Assembly (NCBI GenBank): GCA_902803675.1
Contig: CADCQZ010000430.1
Span: 1-8,871, forward strand
Reading direction: 5' to 3'
DNA: 8,871 bases
From: an uncultured Eubacteriales bacterium
Lineage (GTDB): Bacteria > Bacillota_A > Clostridia > Christensenellales > Aristaeellaceae
Part shown: piece after piece, positions 6,426 to 8,871 of the stretch
Layout of the letters: the number at the start of each line of letters is the position of its first letter
Position numbering within the stretch: position 1 is the stretch's first letter
The notes under the pieces: generated by a model
What the model saw: only the letters and a program-made list of their open reading frames with translations
What the model was told of the DNA's origin: nothing
Database searches by the model: none
Translations under genes and position numbers: made by a program

Positions 6426-8015
6426 TTGACGACCGATTGTTTGATCCTCGGCGGCGGTCTCGCGGGCCTTTGGACGGCCCGCGAGATCGTAAGAGCAGGA
6501 TATAGCGCTGTCATCGTGCGGGATGGCAGGGGTGCGTCGCCCTGGGTGCACGGGTTCAACCGACCGGTGCGTCCCGGGGACAGCGCGCGGGTATTCTGTG
6601 AGGACACGATCAAAAGCGGTCTTGGCCTGAGTGATCCTGTCCTGGCTGAAGCGTTGTGCGGCGACGCATCGGTGATCTTTGATGAGATCCTGGAAATGGG
6701 GCTCCACTTCAACCGAAATGCGGAAGGAGATTATCAGGCGATCCGCCCCCTGGGTGCCAGCTATCCGCGGGTAGTGTCCATAGGCAACGAGACAGGGACG
6801 GCTGTGATGGACAGGATCTGGGAAGAGATAAGCGGAAAGGTCTTTGAGCTGCCCCGTGCGCGCGCGTTGGAACTGATCAAAACGGATGGCCGGGTCACGG
6901 GTGCCGTGGTGTGGGACCGGGATGAAAAGCGCTTTATCACAGTCAACGCGCGGGCCGTGGTCCTGGCCAGCGGCGGATTCTGCGGTATCTACCCTGTCAC
7001 CACCAGCAAACGGGATTCGGGGGGCGACGGCTGCGCGATGGCCCTGAATGCCGGTGCGCGTCTGTGTGATATGGAGTTCATCCAGTTCGAACCCAGCGCA
7101 GCGGTGTGGCCCAGGGAACTTGTCGGCACCAGCATGATCACTACTCTGTTTTTCGAGGGCGCTGTACTGCGCAACCGGCATGGCGAACGCTTCATGACCC
7201 GGTATTCTCCGCAGGCGGAACGTGTCAGTAAGGATATGATGGCCCGCTGCATCGCCGCTGAGATCGCCGGAGGCAACGGTACGGAGCATGGCGGCGTGTA
7301 CATGGACCTGACCCAGGTGGCGCGGGAAAAGCTTTTCACCGATTATCCGATGTATGTGGAACGTTACCGGTCGGCAGGCATCGACATCACAACCACGTGG
7401 ATAGAACTGGCTCCGGCTGCCCACACATCCCTGGGCGGTGTCATGGCGGACGCGGATTCTTACAGCGGCGTGACCGGCCTGTATGTCTGCGGCGAGATGC
7501 TCGGAGGTCTGCACGGCGCCAACCGCATCGGCGGCAGCGCGGGTCTGGAAACGATGGTATTCGGACGACGGGCCGGAAGGTCAGCTGCCCGGTATCTGAA
7601 AAGCGCTCCGGATGTGCGTGAGACTTATGCGCCTGTGATCCCGGACGGGACGGAGAGGATCGCCGACAGGCTCACGGAGATGCGGGATATTATGAGACGC
7701 ACTCTCGAAAGGGATGTGGGCGTTGTCCGTACTGCCGCCGGTCTGGAGGAAGCGGTCTCACGTTTGACAGAGCTCCTCGAAGAAGCAAAGCTCATGAGAC
7801 CTGTTGACAGTGATGAAGCTTTCGGACGGATGCGTTTGAAAAACGATCTCCTTACGGCTCTCGCTTTGACGCTGTCTGCGCTGGAACGGAAAGAAAGCCT
7901 CGGCTGTCATACACGCGCCGATCACCCGGAACCTCCCGAAAGATCCTATCGCGTCGTGGTCACCCTGGATGAACTCGGTTACCCTAAAGCTGAAAGGATG
8001 GACCTGGATCGATGA
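6426..8015 (+). CDS. FAD-dependent oxidoreductase, fumarate reductase / L-aspartate oxidase-like flavoprotein
   Basis: A 529-residue flavoprotein of the SdhA/FrdA/NadB family, cytoplasmic, with no signal or haem motif. Residues 6-14 (LILGGGLAG) are the dinucleotide-binding loop for FAD, ASGGFCGIYP (181-190) and GGDGCAMALNAGA (199-211) follow, and CGEMLGGLHGANRIGGSAGLE (355-375) is the family's FAD-contacting block. His333 in AAHTSLGG and His363 are retained. A helical C-terminal part (about 405-505) ends in SLGCHTRADHPE (491-502), as in SdhA and NadB. Two active-site positions differ: FEPS (Glu222) where the family has FHPT, and SKD (Lys269) where it has a catalytic Arg (RD). I chose the TTG at 6426: GGGAGG (6411-6416) lies 9 bases before it, only 4 bases separate it from the dehydratase stop, and the next in-frame Met falls beyond the FAD loop. 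It probably transfers hydride to or from an organic acid or amino acid that is not plain succinate or aspartate. Confidence 0.83.
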   Translation: MTTDCLILGGGLAGLWTAREIVRAGYSAVIVRDGRGASPWVHGFNRPVRPGDSARVFCEDTIKSGLGLSDPVLAEALCGDASVIFDEILEMGLHFNRNAEGDYQAIRPLGASYPRVVSIGNETGTAVMDRIWEEISGKVFELPRARALELIKTDGRVTGAVVWDRDEKRFITVNARAVVLASGGFCGIYPVTTSKRDSGGDGCAMALNAGARLCDMEFIQFEPSAAVWPRELVGTSMITTLFFEGAVLRNRHGERFMTRYSPQAERVSKDMMARCIAAEIAGGNGTEHGGVYMDLTQVAREKLFTDYPMYVERYRSAGIDITTTWIELAPAAHTSLGGVMADADSYSGVTGLYVCGEMLGGLHGANRIGGSAGLETMVFGRRAGRSAARYLKSAPDVRETYAPVIPDGTERIADRLTEMRDIMRRTLERDVGVVRTAAGLEEAVSRLTELLEEAKLMRPVDSDEAFGRMRLKNDLLTALALTLSALERKESLGCHTRADHPEPPERSYRVVVTLDELGYPKAERMDLDR

Positions 8016-8871
8016 AGAAAGTATTCGTTATCCCAAACCGGTACATGGATTCTGTTTCTCTGATGGGCGTATCGGTCCGCCTGATCGGACTGGACGGAGT
8101 CCATGACGCCAACTGCGGTATGGGAACAAGGCAGAACATAGACGTACTTAAGGGAGACGGCTACGCTCTGCCGGAGAATATCACGCCCAATGATCTTTTG
8201 CTCGCTCTGGAATGCGATACACCGGATCATATGGACGCCGCGTACAAAGCCGGCATGAACATCCTGACCACCGGCGGAGGAAGCAGGGATAAGGTATATC
8301 GCGACGTGGATGACATCGAGCCCGGACAGTTCGATGTGCTTCAGGTGTCTCTCCCCGGCCAGTACGCGCTGAAAGCCGCTTATAAGGCCATCGACAAGGG
8401 CATGGATGTGTTCATGTTCAGCGCGGATATCGCTCTTGAGGATGAACGGGCGCTCAAGGAGTATGGCCGTGATCATGGCTGCCTGGTCATGGGCCCGGAC
8501 GCGGGGGTCGGCTTACTGGGCGGTGTCGCCCTGGCGGCCGGTTCCATCGTGCGGTGGGGCCCTGTAGGCATCATCGGCGCGTCGGGCTCCGGTTCTCAGG
8601 AGGTGGCGTGCCTCATAGAAGATATGGGCAGCGGCGTCACCTGTATTCTGGGTACCGGCGGCAGGGACCTTAAAAAGGCCGTCGGCGGTGTGAGCATGAA
8701 GGCGGATCTGGAGCGCCTGATAAGGGATGAGGACACGAAGGTGATCTGCCTTGTATCCATGCTTGCGGACAGGGAGATCATGGAAGAGGTGCTTTGTGAG
8801 GCTGACAAGTCCGATAAGCCCGTGGTGGCCGTTTTTCTCGGAGCGGACGAGGAACTGTACCGCGGCCACAA
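8012..8871 (+). CDS. fdrA: FdrA-family protein (succinyl-CoA synthetase-like), C-terminus cut by window edge
   Basis: Open to the end of the window, 286 residues visible and no stop; FdrA proteins are usually longer (over 500). The family is related to both chains of succinyl-CoA synthetase and is best known from allantoin operons, where E. coli FdrA with its partners YlbE and YlbF has been reported to convert oxalurate to oxamate and carbamoyl phosphate. Landmarks: DSVSLMGVS (13-21), the MGT block (37-39), TPNDL (58-62), MGPDAG (160-165), the phosphate-binding loop GASGSGSQE (189-197), GTGGRDL (214-220) and VAVFLG (272-277). The ATG at 8012 overlaps the flavoprotein stop (ATGA); AAAGGA at 7993-7998 is 13 bases upstream, a longer gap than elsewhere in the operon, so coupling may matter. 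YlbE/YlbF-like partners and a carbamate kinase would be expected downstream if it works as in E. coli. An acyl-CoA or acyl-phosphate role is the alternative. Confidence 0.85.
   Translation, partial: MKKVFVIPNRYMDSVSLMGVSVRLIGLDGVHDANCGMGTRQNIDVLKGDGYALPENITPNDLLLALECDTPDHMDAAYKAGMNILTTGGGSRDKVYRDVDDIEPGQFDVLQVSLPGQYALKAAYKAIDKGMDVFMFSADIALEDERALKEYGRDHGCLVMGPDAGVGLLGGVALAAGSIVRWGPVGIIGASGSGSQEVACLIEDMGSGVTCILGTGGRDLKKAVGGVSMKADLERLIRDEDTKVICLVSMLADREIMEEVLCEADKSDKPVVAVFLGADEELYRGH

Noticed and set aside
6324..7514. A 396-codon minus-strand open frame opposite the flavoprotein gene.
   Set aside because: It is a shadow of a well-supported flavoprotein; composition is atypical and no domain is recognisable.

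Overview
The window looks like chromosomal DNA from an anaerobic, moderately GC-rich Firmicute, probably a gut-type Clostridia (Lachnospiraceae, Oscillospiraceae or relatives). This rests on the purine-rich AGGAGG-type ribosome binding sites, a TTG start, tight ATGA gene overlaps, near-consensus sigma-A promoters and the Clostridia-like protein families. The assignment is an inference; there is no rRNA or other marker gene here. No tRNA, CRISPR array, insertion sequence or phage gene was seen.

Layout. (1) Positions 1-1666 hold the end of a plus-strand sugar-acid operon: a PfkB-type 2-keto-3-deoxygluconate kinase cut by the left edge, then an aldose 1-epimerase-like protein. It ends at a hairpin (1687-1721) that probably serves as a bidirectional terminator. 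(2) Positions 1738-2877, minus strand, encode a regulator with a LacI/GalR-like sugar-binding core, no N-terminal helix-turn-helix, and a LuxR/GerE-like helix-turn-helix at its C-terminus. (3) Positions 2878-3050 are a divergent control region. It has a clear promoter on each strand and a perfect 7+7 inverted repeat lying over the -10 of the regulator promoter. (4) Positions 3051-8871 form a compact plus-strand operon that runs off the right edge: metallo-beta-lactamase-fold hydrolase, short-chain dehydrogenase, IlvD/Edd-family dehydratase, fumarate-reductase/L-aspartate-oxidase-like flavoprotein, and an FdrA-family (succinyl-CoA synthetase-like) protein. Genes overlap by 4 bases or are separated by 30 bases or fewer.

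Reading. The first three enzymes of the long operon resemble an oxidative sugar-acid route: SDR oxidation, lactone hydrolysis, then acid dehydration. The neighbouring KDG kinase could take up a 2-keto-3-deoxy product. The last two genes do not fit a textbook Entner-Doudoroff branch. FdrA proteins are known from the allantoin/oxamate transcarbamylase system, and the flavoprotein departs from succinate and aspartate enzymes at two active-site positions. The IlvD-family protein also lacks several residues that normally hold the Fe-S cluster and Mg ion. Together the divergent regulator and this operon look like an inducible catabolic system whose substrate I cannot name.
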